A DNA stretch of 64,000 nucleotides from Roseobacter sp. GAI101 (GCF_000156335.1 NZ_DS999213.1:1227194-1291193); one strand, 5' to 3'; positions 27,304 to 36,808 are shown, counted from the stretch's first letter. Made by a program: numbers and translations. The notes: generated by a model not told the origin, from the letters alone.

Positions 27304-28695
27304 GATGCTCCATCCTACTCATGAGTTGGAGCCTCCGGCAAACCCGGCGCGGTTCACTTCCAACAACCGTTGCAACGTTGAAAATGCATCAGGTAGGTTC
27401 CAGTTTTGCAACGGAGCTGCCTGATCAAAGGCCATGATCTTACGCTCAATCAGTCGTAGATAATGCACAGGGTCAAAGGTGATATCGTCTTTGTCGTATG
27501 ACCTGACATGCTGCGCAATCACCTCAGCAGCGCAGCCAATAACGACCCGATCCACAAATCCCTTTATCCAGACCTCACGGTGACCAAAGGCCACCGGCAC
27601 TGAGTAATCATTGCCGCGATAGCGCACCACGGATGTCGATGTGACCTGGCCACTGCGCAGGTCGCAAGCTTCAAACGGCGCATCTGGCAAGCCCTGCATC
27701 GCAGCCAGATCAGCCTGCAATCGTTCACCGATGCTGATCTTATAGCCGCGCAAGATGTCTGCTTGCCGTTTGCAGCACTGTTCTTCGAGGTAATCGTTGA
27801 ACGCTGCCCAACTCGCAAAGCGGGGCATTGGTACCATGAAGTTACGACGAGAATAGCCGACGAGACCTTCGACTTTACCTTTATCGTTCCCCTTTCCGGG
27901 GCGACCGTATCGGTCTCGGACCACGTAATGCGACAGCATCGCGCTGAACCGCTGTGTTCTCTGACGTTCGCCATTCGGCATGATCTTTGCAACCAAGCAA
28001 CGGTCATTGTCGTAGAGCACCGACTGTGGCACCGCTCCAAAGAACGCAAACGCGTGAACATGCCCATCCAACCAAGCCTCGGTGTTCGCGGCAGGATAGG
28101 CACGGACATAACAGGCATCACTATGCGGCAGATCCAGCGCGAAGAAATAGGCTTTCTGCTCAATGCCACCAATCACAACCAACGCTTCGCCAAAGTCGGC
28201 CTGCGCATGTCCGGGCGGATGGCTCAACGGCACGAACATCTCACGCGAACCGCGCTTCTTGTTGCGCACATAATCTTTGACGATGGTGTACCCGCCGTTG
28301 AAGCCGCATTCATCACGGAGCCGTTCAAAAATGCGCTTGGATGTGTGTCGCTGCTTACGAGGGCGCATCTTGTCTTCCGCCAACCACCGATCAATCTGAT
28401 CGATATATGCATCCAACTTCGGGCGTTTAATCGCCGCCGTCCGCCGGTATCCAGGGGGCTCAGAATGCGCCAACATCTTCCCAACACTGTCCCGGCTGAT
28501 CCCAAAATCCCGAGCTATCTGCCGCCCGCTCAACCCATCCTGAAAATGGGCGCGACGCACCTTCAAATATAATTCCACAGTGAATATCCCCAAACCCTCC
28601 CATCAAATGAAAGGGCCAAAGTGGCCGACTTTTAAGCCGCCCGCGACCGCACTACGCCGCCGCTACCGTGGTCGAGTATTGCTCCGCCGATCACA

Positions 28696-29426
28696 CACTT
28701 TGGGCTTAAGAATTATTAGCTTCAGCGTTTTTTTCAGGGCAGGGCCAAAAAAATGTCAGGCCATTTGAAAGGGTAACGATGCGGACGCTACGTCGACATT
28801 CGCTTCATCGTAGCGAAGGTCCGCTTTGTCCCGCTTCTACGACATTCGGCGGTAGAGAATGCTGCACGACCGACCAAGGTCTGCTTTGGGGAAGCTGCAG
28901 CGCAGCGCCCATCATCTGCGCCAATGTCTGCTCCGGGCCGTTCGCTCGACTTTGCAAAGTACACTATCTGCGCATTGCTGCCTTTGGTGGAGTGTGCAGC
29001 ACGATTGATCGGGGGGTTCGATCTTTGAATGGCGGCTTTCGCGTCACCAAGGCATGGACCGAGCACTTGCAGCGAGTGCACACTTTCCGCCCCTTGGTGC
29101 CGATCGACATGAACGGCCCAAAGCCGACCTTGGTGCATCACGAAGCGGACTGCAGCAAAGAGCTCAAAATGACTGATGCTGCAAATCTTAAGCCTGCGCT
29201 GAGGGCGGGACGGCCTCGCTCTTGGCTTTGTTAGAGCAACCTTTACAACTGTCGCCTCAACATTTCAGAGTTGCAGAGAAAATCTGAAATACGGCATCAG
29301 CGCAAAGCGGATAACCTTATGGCTCGTTTTGAAACAGAGAGAGGGAGATGTGTCAGGCTTAGTCATCTCCAAACGCTGGAAATCTTCCCTGCCCGCCTTA
29401 AGCCGATTTACTCTGAAAAGATCGCC
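28696..29426. repeat. Gene-free region rich in dispersed GC-rich repeats
   Basis: Several copies of the window-wide degenerate repeat: GTAGCGAAGGTCCGC near 28805, CGACCAAGGTCTGC near 28870, and GATCGACATGAACGGCCCA near 29101. The last belongs to a unit of roughly 90 bp repeated at about 31336-31430. Open frames across this stretch have no protein-like features, and no gene is called. Confidence 0.55.
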
Positions 29427-30947
29427 CTACCCTCCCGTTTCAACCCTAATCAGCCTTACCTGATCCGCCGTCAGATATCCCGTCGCAGTCTCGCCTTCTC
29501 TCGCCTGCCATTCAGCAACAGCGCGCCGGGTCTCAGAACTAAATATTCCGTCGGTGGGCGATGATTTGTAGCCAAGCCGCACCAGTCGGCGCTGCAAATC
29601 TACCCTCTCTGCGCGCGTAAGCCCGAGAAGGCTTTCCTCTAGCGCTGGACCAGACGCGCTATCATCCGGCGCAGCGGCAGCAGTTCCCGCTTGGTTGGCG
29701 ATCAACCTGACCTGAGTCTCAGTGACGTACCCGGTAGGCGTCCCTTGGTTCGCTCGCTGCCAGGCAGAAATTGCTGCACGCGTGCGGCTGCCCCAGAGCC
29801 CGTCTGCCACACCAGCATCATAACCGACCGCTTTCAGTTGGCGTTGGATCGTAATCCGTTGAGCGCGCGTAAGGCGCAACGCTGCCTCGATCTGAGCAGG
29901 CGTCAAATCGCCCGACGACTGATCCTCAGAGGGTGGTGTCACCACAGTGCCCCGTGCCAGCAGCCGCAATTGCTCGCCTGTGACGTAACCAGTGACTTTG
30001 TCACCCCTGTCTCGCTGCCAGTTGGAAATAGCACTGCGGGTATTGCGACCCCAGATGCCGTCGGTGCCGTAGGTCTTGTAGCCCATCCGTGTCAACTCTC
30101 GCTGCACCGACACGCGCTGTACGACGGTGGTGCTCAGCCTAGCCTCAGCCTGAGCAGGCGTCAAATCGCCCGACGACTGATCCTCAGAGGGTGGTGTCAC
30201 CACAGTGTCCCGTGCCAGCAGCCGCAATTGCTCGCCTGTGACGTAACCAGTGACTTTGTCACCCCTGTCTCGCTGCCAGTTGGAAATAGCACTGCGGGTA
30301 TTGCGACCCCAGATGCCGTCGGTGCCGTAGGTCTTGTAGCCCATCCGTGTCAACTCTCGCTGCACCGACACGCGCTGTACGACAGTGGTGCTCAGCCTAG
30401 CCTCAGCCTGAGCAGGCGTCAAATCGCCCGACGACTGATCCTCAGAAGGTGGTGTCACCACAGTGCCCCGTGCCAGCAGCCGCAATTGCTCGCCTGTGAC
30501 GTAACCAGTGACTTTGTCACCCCTGTCTCGCTGCCAATTGGAAATAGCACTGCGGGTATTGCGACCCCAGACGCCGTCGGTGCCGTAGGTCTTGTAGCCC
30601 ATCCGTGTCAACTCTCGCTGCACAGACACGCGCTGTGTGAAGGTGATGCCCAGCCTAGCCTCAGCCTGAGCCGCTGATGCCGGAGAACCCTCAACCGGCG
30701 TGCCCAGCCGTGCAAGGGCATTTTCGGCATTGGTACGGTACCTCCCGTTCTCAAACTTCGCCAGATAGTCGCGGTAGGCTGAGACGGTATTTGCGTTCTG
30801 CGCGGCGACATAGGCGTTTCGGTCCACCTCTTGCTGGATCAGTGATTGGGCAATACCACCGATGACGTCGCTCAGATCCCGCCCCAGGACGGGCGTGCTC
30901 AGCCCAAAACTTGCCATTAAGATAAGAGGGAGTGTGAAGGTCCGCAT
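29427..30947 (-). CDS. Secreted protein with five peptidoglycan-binding-1 repeats
   Basis: 506 residues with signal peptide MRTFTLPLILMASFGLSTPV. A short helical region (IAQSLIQQEVDRNAYVAAQN) precedes five PG_binding_1-type units of the pattern QRELTRMGYKTYGTDGxWGRNTRSAI. Three are almost identical at DNA level (258-bp period); the two C-terminal ones have diverged. These domains bind cell-wall peptide, so a periplasmic wall-associated role is likely; no catalytic domain is present. The ATG at 30947 has AAGGA upstream and starts the signal peptide, so a 39-residue in-frame extension is rejected. Confidence 0.85.
   Translation of the reverse strand: MRTFTLPLILMASFGLSTPVLGRDLSDVIGGIAQSLIQQEVDRNAYVAAQNANTVSAYRDYLAKFENGRYRTNAENALARLGTPVEGSPASAAQAEARLGITFTQRVSVQRELTRMGYKTYGTDGVWGRNTRSAISNWQRDRGDKVTGYVTGEQLRLLARGTVVTPPSEDQSSGDLTPAQAEARLSTTVVQRVSVQRELTRMGYKTYGTDGIWGRNTRSAISNWQRDRGDKVTGYVTGEQLRLLARDTVVTPPSEDQSSGDLTPAQAEARLSTTVVQRVSVQRELTRMGYKTYGTDGIWGRNTRSAISNWQRDRGDKVTGYVTGEQLRLLARGTVVTPPSEDQSSGDLTPAQIEAALRLTRAQRITIQRQLKAVGYDAGVADGLWGSRTRAAISAWQRANQGTPTGYVTETQVRLIANQAGTAAAAPDDSASGPALEESLLGLTRAERVDLQRRLVRLGYKSSPTDGIFSSETRRAVAEWQAREGETATGYLTADQVRLIRVETGG
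29893..30666 (-). repeat. Three 258-bp coding tandem repeats
   Basis: TGAGCAGGCGTCAAATCGCC recurs at 29893, 30151 and 30409, spaced exactly 258 bp (86 codons). Copies differ at only a few bases (for example AGTGCCCC versus AGTGTCCC), indicating recent expansion or gene conversion within the peptidoglycan-binding gene. Confidence 0.92.
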
Positions 30948-31571
30948 TGGGCTTCCTTTTCTGAAGAAGGGAAGCGTCTGGTGCCACCGCTTGTACCGAT
31001 AACCTGACCTTCCCCTATTTGCATAGCGCTCATGAACAATCGAGTGATTTTGCCTACTGATCAAGCGCTTTAAGCCCCGGCAGAAGATTGATGAGCGAAA
31101 CCGCTCAAATGGGTGTTGTCGGAAGGATTTGAACTAGTCTTAACCCTCCAGCAACCGGAATGTGTTAGGCGGGCTTGAAGAGACGTTGGTGTCTCAAGCC
31201 ATGGCAGTGCTTCAACGCTGGGACTTTGCTGGTTAATTGGGCAAACTATCCTTTTAAGACCATTGTATCAGCAACAGATTTCGATCCTATCGGGAGCTCG
31301 ACCTAAGTGCATGGTCAGCCCAATTACGCATGCTTTCCGCCCTTGGTGTCGATCGACACGAACGGCCCAGTGCGGACCTTCGAACAAGGTGCAGGTAATG
31401 GCGGGTCAGAGCCCAAAGTGTCGAATGCTGCAGAGGTAACGAATGACTACTTTTGGAGTATCCGATACGAGGGAAATGTAATGCGATTTGCAGCGTTGAG
31501 GCGATAGTTTTCGGACTATAAAACCAATTGCAGTGGAACGACCCGCTCCCGCCTGCAAATAGTTGGATCAG
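30948..31571. other. Gene-free stretch with dispersed repeat
   Basis: No supported gene. Near 31336-31430 a unit beginning TTTCCGCCCTTGGTGTCGAT and containing GAACGGCCCA resembles that at 29089-29180. The rest shows nothing recognisable. Confidence 0.4.
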
Positions 31572-31976
31572 CTACCCTTCGATTATAATTATCGTCCCGA
31601 CCATTCCAGCGCCGTGATGTGGATCACAGAAATACTTATACGTTCCCGGCACAGCCAATACCTGTCAATAAATACCGCCCGCAGGTATTTCGCCGGAATC
31701 AAAGCTTTCTGCTCCAGCAGGCAGTTCAGTCGACGCGGTTTCTTCTGGCGTGGCAGGGCGTGTCGATACCGAGTGAACAAATGCCGACACATTGTGGAAC
31801 TCGACAGTGTCACCGACCAAGATAGTTTGCGGTGTCGGTGCGAAACGAAAGATCGGTTATATGTCGATCACCACCGCCGTGCCAGGTTCTGTTTCACCAG
31901 TGACAGCAGGGCCGGTCGTCGTACAAGCGACAGCCAGATAAAGCGGTGCGATGGCCAAAATTATAGGTTTTTTTAT
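31572..31976 (-). pseudogene. Inactivated plastocyanin/amicyanin-like cupredoxin gene
   Basis: The minus strand reads a lipoprotein-like leader (KPIILAIAPLYLAVAC) and then cupredoxin features: FAPTPQTILVGDTVEFHNVS, first copper His in AFVHSV, and the C-terminal copper loop [15 protein letters not shown] with Cys, His and Met ligands. Two in-frame stops interrupt it (TAA at 31857-31859 and TGA at 31665-31667), and an ATA stands where a start would be expected. All expected copper ligands are still present, so decay is recent. It lies on the same island as the MbnPH/PCuAC copper genes. Confidence 0.8.
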
Positions 31977-32056
31977 GATTATTGATGTCTGTTTGGCATA
32001 TCTTTGCCGACATGATTTTTGAAAATTCTTGTGAAGCTGCTGGCAGTGAACACCAT

Positions 32057-32548
32057 TTATCTGCCAAATGAGATATCTGACATCATAATGCTCGGGTCAC
32101 TGCGATCCGTAGACCGCAATCGAAGCGTTCCATCCGAGACACGCCATTCGACGTTTTGTGCAAGCTTACCGCCCGTTGCTGGATCAGTTGCGCTAAAGTT
32201 GAAAGCGACAATCCCATCGCGTTGGGTACCTACGATACGAACACTGCCAATGCCATCTGGGTTGGACCAACGCCCCGTGATCCGCTCTATGCCTTCTGAC
32301 CCTGTCAGTGTTCCTGCTATGGTCAACCTACGTCTAGGCACAACGCATTGACCTGAGAGCGTCAATGTCAAAGCTGACTTGTCATAGCTATTCGCTATCT
32401 GGCAACGCACTGTCTCTTGCGGGCCTTGCAGGGTTTCTCTGGCCCAGCCTGATCCTCTCCAGCTGCCATCCATGTCGGCAAGAGGCCCTGACAGCGCAGT
32501 CGACGCCGCCGTCAGCGCTATGAGGAAAGTGATTTTAGACAGAAACAT
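32057..32548 (-). CDS. Secreted hypothetical protein in the polyketide operon
   Basis: 163 residues with signal peptide MFLSKITFLIALTAASTALS. The mature part has a beta-rich pattern (MDGSWRGSGWARETLQGPQE, IAGTLTGSEGIERITGRWSN) as in small lipocalin-like or outer-membrane-associated domains; no family recognised. It overlaps the exporter gene upstream by 14 bp and is the last gene of the PKS operon. Confidence 0.7.
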   Translation of the reverse strand: MFLSKITFLIALTAASTALSGPLADMDGSWRGSGWARETLQGPQETVRCQIANSYDKSALTLTLSGQCVVPRRRLTIAGTLTGSEGIERITGRWSNPDGIGSVRIVGTQRDGIVAFNFSATDPATGGKLAQNVEWRVSDGTLRLRSTDRSDPSIMMSDISFGR

Positions 32549-34697
32549 CTGCGGTCCTTTTCCAAGTCAACAAAGCAGGCAGTAATAGAAGATCGATCAA
32601 CAATGCAGCCCATAGCGTTGCGATCATCATGCCGCCAAACAGGCGGATCGGGGTAAAATCGCTGAACAGCGTCACCGACAATCCCACCGTCAGCAAAAGC
32701 GTCGTCAACACCATGACTTGTCCCGCTGACTTGGCTGCTGTCGTCACGGCCTTTGCAGAGGTTTCGCCATTCGCCTTCGCATTGTAGAACCGGTTGAGAA
32801 AGTGAACGGTGTCATCAATGGCGATACCAAATGCGATTGTCAGAGCAAGAACGGCTGTCGGACTAAGCTGACCCTGCGCCCAAAAATGCAGCGATGCGCC
32901 GGTGATCATAAGCGGCAAGGTGTTAGGAATAATGAGTACCGGAATCAAGCGAGCCGAACGAAATGCGATGGCCACTAGAACCGTCGCGCCAAGGCTCGCT
33001 ACGATCAAGCCATACGAGAGCTGTTCAATAAGACTAACAGCTTCTTGCCGCATGATCGTGGGCAGGCCGATGATCGTGTCAGCACCTGCCGTGACGGCGG
33101 TGTCATAGATCAGATCAAAGTGGGCCAAACTTTCATCGCTGCGCATGGGTTCGGGCATGGACACAAAGATGCTGGCAGTATCATTTTCACTGCGCAGTTG
33201 ATCGACCAGAGCATTTGGGAGAGTTTCCAGCTCTTCTGCCGTCGGCTGCTCGTTTGGATGGCCCAGCCAACGTGCAAAATTCACTTCCGAAAGGACCGTC
33301 TTTGACGGGCTGACGGCCTCGAGCTGTGCGACCAAGTTTTGCCTTTGCACCCAGTCACCTGTAGTTTCGACGATCATCTGGAAAACACCGCCGAAATCAT
33401 CTGCAATAGCGTCGTTGGTTCTGAGGGTTGCGCTGCTATCTGGGAGATTTTGATAGAGAGGAAACCATGCCTTCGTCTCGCTAAAGCCCCATGTCGCGGC
33501 AACAAGGGTCAAGATACAGGTTGCCACCGTTGCGCTGGGAAGCGATGCACCTATAGCTGTCAGTTTGTTTGCAAAAACCGCGCTGGTTTGGGGAATTGGC
33601 TCGTCTGATAGCGGTATGATCCGCCCCAACAATGCGAATGTCACGATGACGAATACAAAGGACAGCGTCGTGCCGATTGCACCCAGTATTGCAAACTCAA
33701 AAAGCTGCGCGTTTCCAGTAAACATGATGCTGGCGAATGCGACCGCCGTTGTCAGCGCCGTCAATGCACATGCGGGACCGACGTCTTCAATAGCACCCCG
33801 CAAAGAGCCATTCTCTTTTAGATGTGCCGTGAGGTGAACACCGTCAGCGACTCCCAAAACCAGCAACAGGATCGGGATGACATTGCTCAACACGGTGATC
33901 GGATACCCCAGCCAGACTGACAGCGCCAGCACACTTGACGCCCCTAAGAGCGCCGGCACAACCGCCAACAGCGCCAGCCGCAAATCACGCAACAGCGCAA
34001 AGGCGGCAAGCGCGATAACCAAAGCGCCCCAGACATTCAACGCGATCAGATCATCCTTTAACCCGGAAACGATTTCATTGCTGATAATGTCTTCGCCGGT
34101 CAGGCTGGCAGATAAACCTGCGGGTAAGGCGCGGTCCAGTTCTGCTTGGATATCGGTCATTGCAGTGGCAATGGTCGTTTGATCGGTGTCGATCGACACA
34201 CTGAGCAACATCGCCGTCAGAGTGTGGTTTACAAATGTTGGCAACCCTGTGTCCAAAGCCTCAAAAGTGGTCAAGTCATCCGCAAAAGTCGCATCAATCT
34301 GGGTTCCGAATAGGGGCATTCCTGACGGTGCTTCGACAGAGGGTGGCCGTCTGAGGACAAAAGGCGACGCAACTGCTGTGACTCCCTCCACAAATTCAAG
34401 GTCCAGCGACAAGTCGCGCAGTGCGGTCAATTGCTCTGCATTTAGCGCCCCTTGCGATGTGACGTAGACCATTGCAGTGCTGAGAGGGGGAGATTGCTCG
34501 GCCTCATACGCGCGTTGCGCCTGTGACAATTGGCTGTCTGATAGAAAAACACGGTGGATATCATCGTCAAAGGAGAGGCGGGAAAAACTGGTGCCAATGA
34601 GGGCCAGTGCGGCGAGCAGGCAAAGCGCGATGATACGTGGAAATATGAGGGCGACCAAGCCCAGGCGTTCAGCCCCGAACCCTATGCCCCACGACAA
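32535..34697 (-). CDS. MMPL/RND-superfamily exporter
   Basis: 720-residue membrane transporter with two repeats, each a helix, a large periplasmic domain and a bundle of five helices. Visible: FSRLSFDDDIHRVFLSD after helix 1, IPILLLVLGVADGVHLTAHL (helix with conserved Asp) and, in the second half, ALTIAFGIAIDDTVHFLNRF. This is the MMPL/HpnN-like group that moves lipids or hydrophobic products. I choose a TTG at 34697, three bases after the methyltransferase stop, because the frame upstream of it lies within that gene. Probable exporter of the polyketide made by this operon. Confidence 0.85.
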   Translation of the reverse strand: MSWGIGFGAERLGLVALIFPRIIALCLLAALALIGTSFSRLSFDDDIHRVFLSDSQLSQAQRAYEAEQSPPLSTAMVYVTSQGALNAEQLTALRDLSLDLEFVEGVTAVASPFVLRRPPSVEAPSGMPLFGTQIDATFADDLTTFEALDTGLPTFVNHTLTAMLLSVSIDTDQTTIATAMTDIQAELDRALPAGLSASLTGEDIISNEIVSGLKDDLIALNVWGALVIALAAFALLRDLRLALLAVVPALLGASSVLALSVWLGYPITVLSNVIPILLLVLGVADGVHLTAHLKENGSLRGAIEDVGPACALTALTTAVAFASIMFTGNAQLFEFAILGAIGTTLSFVFVIVTFALLGRIIPLSDEPIPQTSAVFANKLTAIGASLPSATVATCILTLVAATWGFSETKAWFPLYQNLPDSSATLRTNDAIADDFGGVFQMIVETTGDWVQRQNLVAQLEAVSPSKTVLSEVNFARWLGHPNEQPTAEELETLPNALVDQLRSENDTASIFVSMPEPMRSDESLAHFDLIYDTAVTAGADTIIGLPTIMRQEAVSLIEQLSYGLIVASLGATVLVAIAFRSARLIPVLIIPNTLPLMITGASLHFWAQGQLSPTAVLALTIAFGIAIDDTVHFLNRFYNAKANGETSAKAVTTAAKSAGQVMVLTTLLLTVGLSVTLFSDFTPIRLFGGMMIATLWAALLIDLLLLPALLTWKRTADVSV

Positions 34698-34699
34698 GA

Positions 34700-35200
34700 T
34701 TAGGCCGTCCGAAGTGGCGCAAGCGCTTTGTGCTCCATCCCAATGCGAACCCACAACATGACGGCATTCAGCCCGGTAAAGACTACTGCTACCCAAACGA
34801 GGCCCAAAACCATTGGCGCGACAATGATTTCGGCCACGACCAGCATATAATTGGGGTGAGAGAGGTATTTGAACGGGCCGCGCACAACCAGCGGTTCTTC
34901 AAGGATGATGATGCGCGTTGTCCATGGGCTGCCCAAACTGCCCAGTATCCAGACCCTGAAAATTTGCAGAACTGCAAACACGGCAAGCCATCCGAAAGTG
35001 ACCGCTTCATCGTATCCAAAAATCAACAGGCACGTGATCCATGCGCTATGCATCACTACCATGACCGGATAATGCGACGCGCCTACCTCGTAAGCGCCCT
35101 TTGCCAAAAGGTTTGCAGTGTTGCGTTTTGCGATGACCAGTTCGCTAAGCCGCTGGATGACGATAAATCCAAGGAAGAGCAGAGTTGCAGTTTCTATCAT
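34700..35200 (-). CDS. Isoprenylcysteine carboxyl methyltransferase-family protein
   Basis: 166 residues, four to five membrane helices. The ICMT signature is present: VVRGPFKYLSHPNYM and later RIGMEHKALAPL. In bacteria this family next to a type III polyketide synthase (BpsB of Bacillus) O-methylates alkylpyrones, and the same role is inferred. The ATG at 35200 overlaps the PKS stop (ATGA). Confidence 0.85.
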   Translation of the reverse strand: MIETATLLFLGFIVIQRLSELVIAKRNTANLLAKGAYEVGASHYPVMVVMHSAWITCLLIFGYDEAVTFGWLAVFAVLQIFRVWILGSLGSPWTTRIIILEEPLVVRGPFKYLSHPNYMLVVAEIIVAPMVLGLVWVAVVFTGLNAVMLWVRIGMEHKALAPLRTA

Positions 35201-36261
35201 GCCGCCTCCGCGGTGACGTGGAACGGCATGAAGGACGCGGTGAATCCTGGTCCCAATGCACAAGCCATCATTTGCCCTGTATTTCCTGCCTCAAGCACTG
35301 ATTTCATTACGAACATCACTGTTGGGGCTGACATGTTTCCTGCTGCCCTCAATGTGTCACGTTCTGCGTTCAACGATCCCTGTTCAAGGCGCAACGCGCC
35401 CTCGATCGCATCCACGACCTTTGCGCCGCCAGGGTGGCAAACGTATCGGTCAATTTGACCGTGGTCCAAATTTGCGGCCTTCAGCGCTCCATCGGTTGCG
35501 GCGGCGAATTCTTCCGTCACAAAGGTCGGTATCGAGCGATCAAAGACAACGCCAAAGCCCGTTTCATCAACATCCCAGCCCATGATATCAAGCGTGCCTG
35601 GCCACATTTTTTGGTGGCCTTGGCTGAGTGTGATGATCTTGCCGGAAGCCGGCGCGGCAGAACTGATACAAGAGGCGGCAGCCCCGTCACCAAATAGGAC
35701 CGTCGCGATGATGTCAGCTTTTTGGAGGCGATCTGCGCGAAACGACAGGGAACATGCCTCAACAACGACCAACAGCACTTTCAATCCTGGTCGGCCTGCT
35801 GCAATTGCTTGCGCTGTAGATAGTCCTGAAACGCCACCAGCGCATCCCAAACCAAAAACCGGAACGCGCATGACATCTTCTCGAAAGCTCATTTCGGAAA
35901 AGACTTGAGCCTCTAAGGACGGCGTCGCGATACCCGTAGACGTCACAGTGACGACGCAATCGACGTCAGCCCCAGTCCAACCTGCATAATCAAGAGCGCG
36001 TTGTGCTGCCTCAATGAACAGCGCCTTTGCACCTGTCATGAAAGCTGCATTCCGGTCTGACCAGCCATGATTTTGCGTGAACCAGTCGATAGGCACAACG
36101 GAATATCGCTTGTCGATACCGGCTGTGTCGAACGTCTTCGACAGCCGGTCAAACTGCGGGTACTTCTGACCAAAGATGATGGATGCGCGTTCCCTGACCT
36201 CGGATTGAGTTAAACAGTGCGGCGGCAACGCGGTGGACAAACCATGAAGATAGACTGACAT
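35197..36261 (-). CDS. Type III polyketide synthase
   Basis: 354-residue chalcone-synthase-like enzyme that extends an acyl-CoA starter with malonyl-CoA. The catalytic triad is visible: Cys near 140 in VFGLGCAGGVSGLS, His near 276 in YVCHPGGAKVV, Asn near 309 in AAGNMSAPTV. Likely product class is alkylpyrone or alkylresorcinol, inferred from the coupled ICMT-type methyltransferase. The ATG at 36261 has AAAGGG a few bases upstream. First gene of a four-gene operon. Confidence 0.9.
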   Translation of the reverse strand: MSVYLHGLSTALPPHCLTQSEVRERASIIFGQKYPQFDRLSKTFDTAGIDKRYSVVPIDWFTQNHGWSDRNAAFMTGAKALFIEAAQRALDYAGWTGADVDCVVTVTSTGIATPSLEAQVFSEMSFREDVMRVPVFGLGCAGGVSGLSTAQAIAAGRPGLKVLLVVVEACSLSFRADRLQKADIIATVLFGDGAAASCISSAAPASGKIITLSQGHQKMWPGTLDIMGWDVDETGFGVVFDRSIPTFVTEEFAAATDGALKAANLDHGQIDRYVCHPGGAKVVDAIEGALRLEQGSLNAERDTLRAAGNMSAPTVMFVMKSVLEAGNTGQMMACALGPGFTASFMPFHVTAEAA

Positions 36262-36808
36262 CACAAACCCTTTACAAACTTAGGGCTGATCGGATGGCGT
36301 TCAGTCCTCAATAGAGATGTAGCTTTTTCGCTAAATGAACAACTCGCAAGAGGCTGTTACGTTCCGTCATCTAGAGGGTAGAACCCTGTCACCTTCAACA
36401 GCTCTGGGTTTGCGGGGTGCATACTAACATCGCTTTCCCGCAAGCGGACGCTGGCGCGACTGCAGCGAAAGATCACTTCGTCCGCACTGTGCCATTTCAT
36501 GCCCGGCGCAGCGAACGACCGCTGTCCGCCGACCATGCTTGCCTCAGTTGCGTGGGCATCGGATACACGCTATGGAGTGCTACATCATACTGCGGCATCA
36601 TCCACGGCTACGTTGCGGTCATATCTATAATATTCAATGACTTACATAGACGTTGAAGATTGCTCCGATCCCTACCGTCGGAGCCATTTCCCTCATAAGT
36701 TTTTGTTTTATAAGATCTTTTGAGGGAAATGGTATTTGACTGCGGCACCGCAGTATTCCACCACCTCAGCCAGTTGCGTCCCATCCGTTTGCAAAGAACG
36801 GAACGAAA
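36262..36808. other. Gene-free junction between island 1 and island 2
   Basis: Contains dispersed-repeat sequence (GACTGCAGCGAAAG near 36459, GCGCAGCGAACGACCGC near 36506), the duplicated tRNA-Asn end at 36666-36689, and then a perfect inverted repeat AAATGGCTCCGAC-independent: TTTCCCTCA near 36688 answered by TGAGGGAAA near 36721, which could form a hairpin just before integrase 2. No gene. Confidence 0.45.
36666..36689. repeat. attR of island 1: duplicated tRNA-Asn 3' end
   Basis: Identical over 24 bp to 7528-7551; the rest of the tRNA is absent, so this is a fragment, not a gene. It ends island 1 and also stands in front of integrase 2 in the same relation as the intact tRNA to integrase 1, marking a tandem insertion. 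Confidence 0.85.

Larger units (their letters stand above)
26039..27356 (-). mobile_element. IS3-family element (1,318 bp) inside istA
   Basis: Perfect terminal inverted repeats of 27 bp beginning TGAACCGCGCCGGGTTTGCC, flanked by a 3-bp target duplication CTT (26036-26038 and 27357-27359). The intact istA copy elsewhere in the window gives the exact empty site. Two overlapping transposase frames inside. Confidence 0.96.
25767..28593 (-). pseudogene. istA: istA transposase disrupted by IS3 insertion
   Basis: The N-terminal part runs from 28593 to the IS3 boundary (about 412 residues, MGIFTVELYLKVRRAHFQDG onward) and the C-terminal part from 26038 to 25767. Joining them across the insertion restores the 501-residue protein seen intact in copy 2. 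Compared with copy 2 there is one residue change, DSVGKML instead of DSVAKML. Non-functional as it stands. Confidence 0.92.
24875..28695 (-). mobile_element. IS21-family element, copy 1, interrupted by an IS3-family element
   Basis: Begins TGTCAACGGCGGCG and ends CGCCGATCACA; the ends form imperfect inverted repeats (TGTCAACGGCGG against TGTGATCGGCGG). Removing the inserted 1,318-bp IS3 element and one 3-bp duplication leaves exactly 2,500 bp, the same length as the intact copy at 57415-59914. Only two base differences were noticed, both in the istA N-terminal region. The flanks show no matching target duplication. Confidence 0.9.

Noticed and set aside
27763..28572. 269-codon plus-strand frame inside IS21 (and its twin at 58982-59791)
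   Set aside because: Exact antisense of the conserved istA coding sequence.
28779..29234. 151-codon plus-strand frame
   Set aside because: Runs through several dispersed repeats; no protein-like pattern.
29893..30666. CRISPR-like periodicity
   Set aside because: The 258-bp units are long, coding and in frame, without short repeat-spacer structure.
31563..31985. Plus-strand frame of 140 codons
   Set aside because: The minus strand of the same DNA is a clear cupredoxin pseudogene; the plus frame is its shadow.
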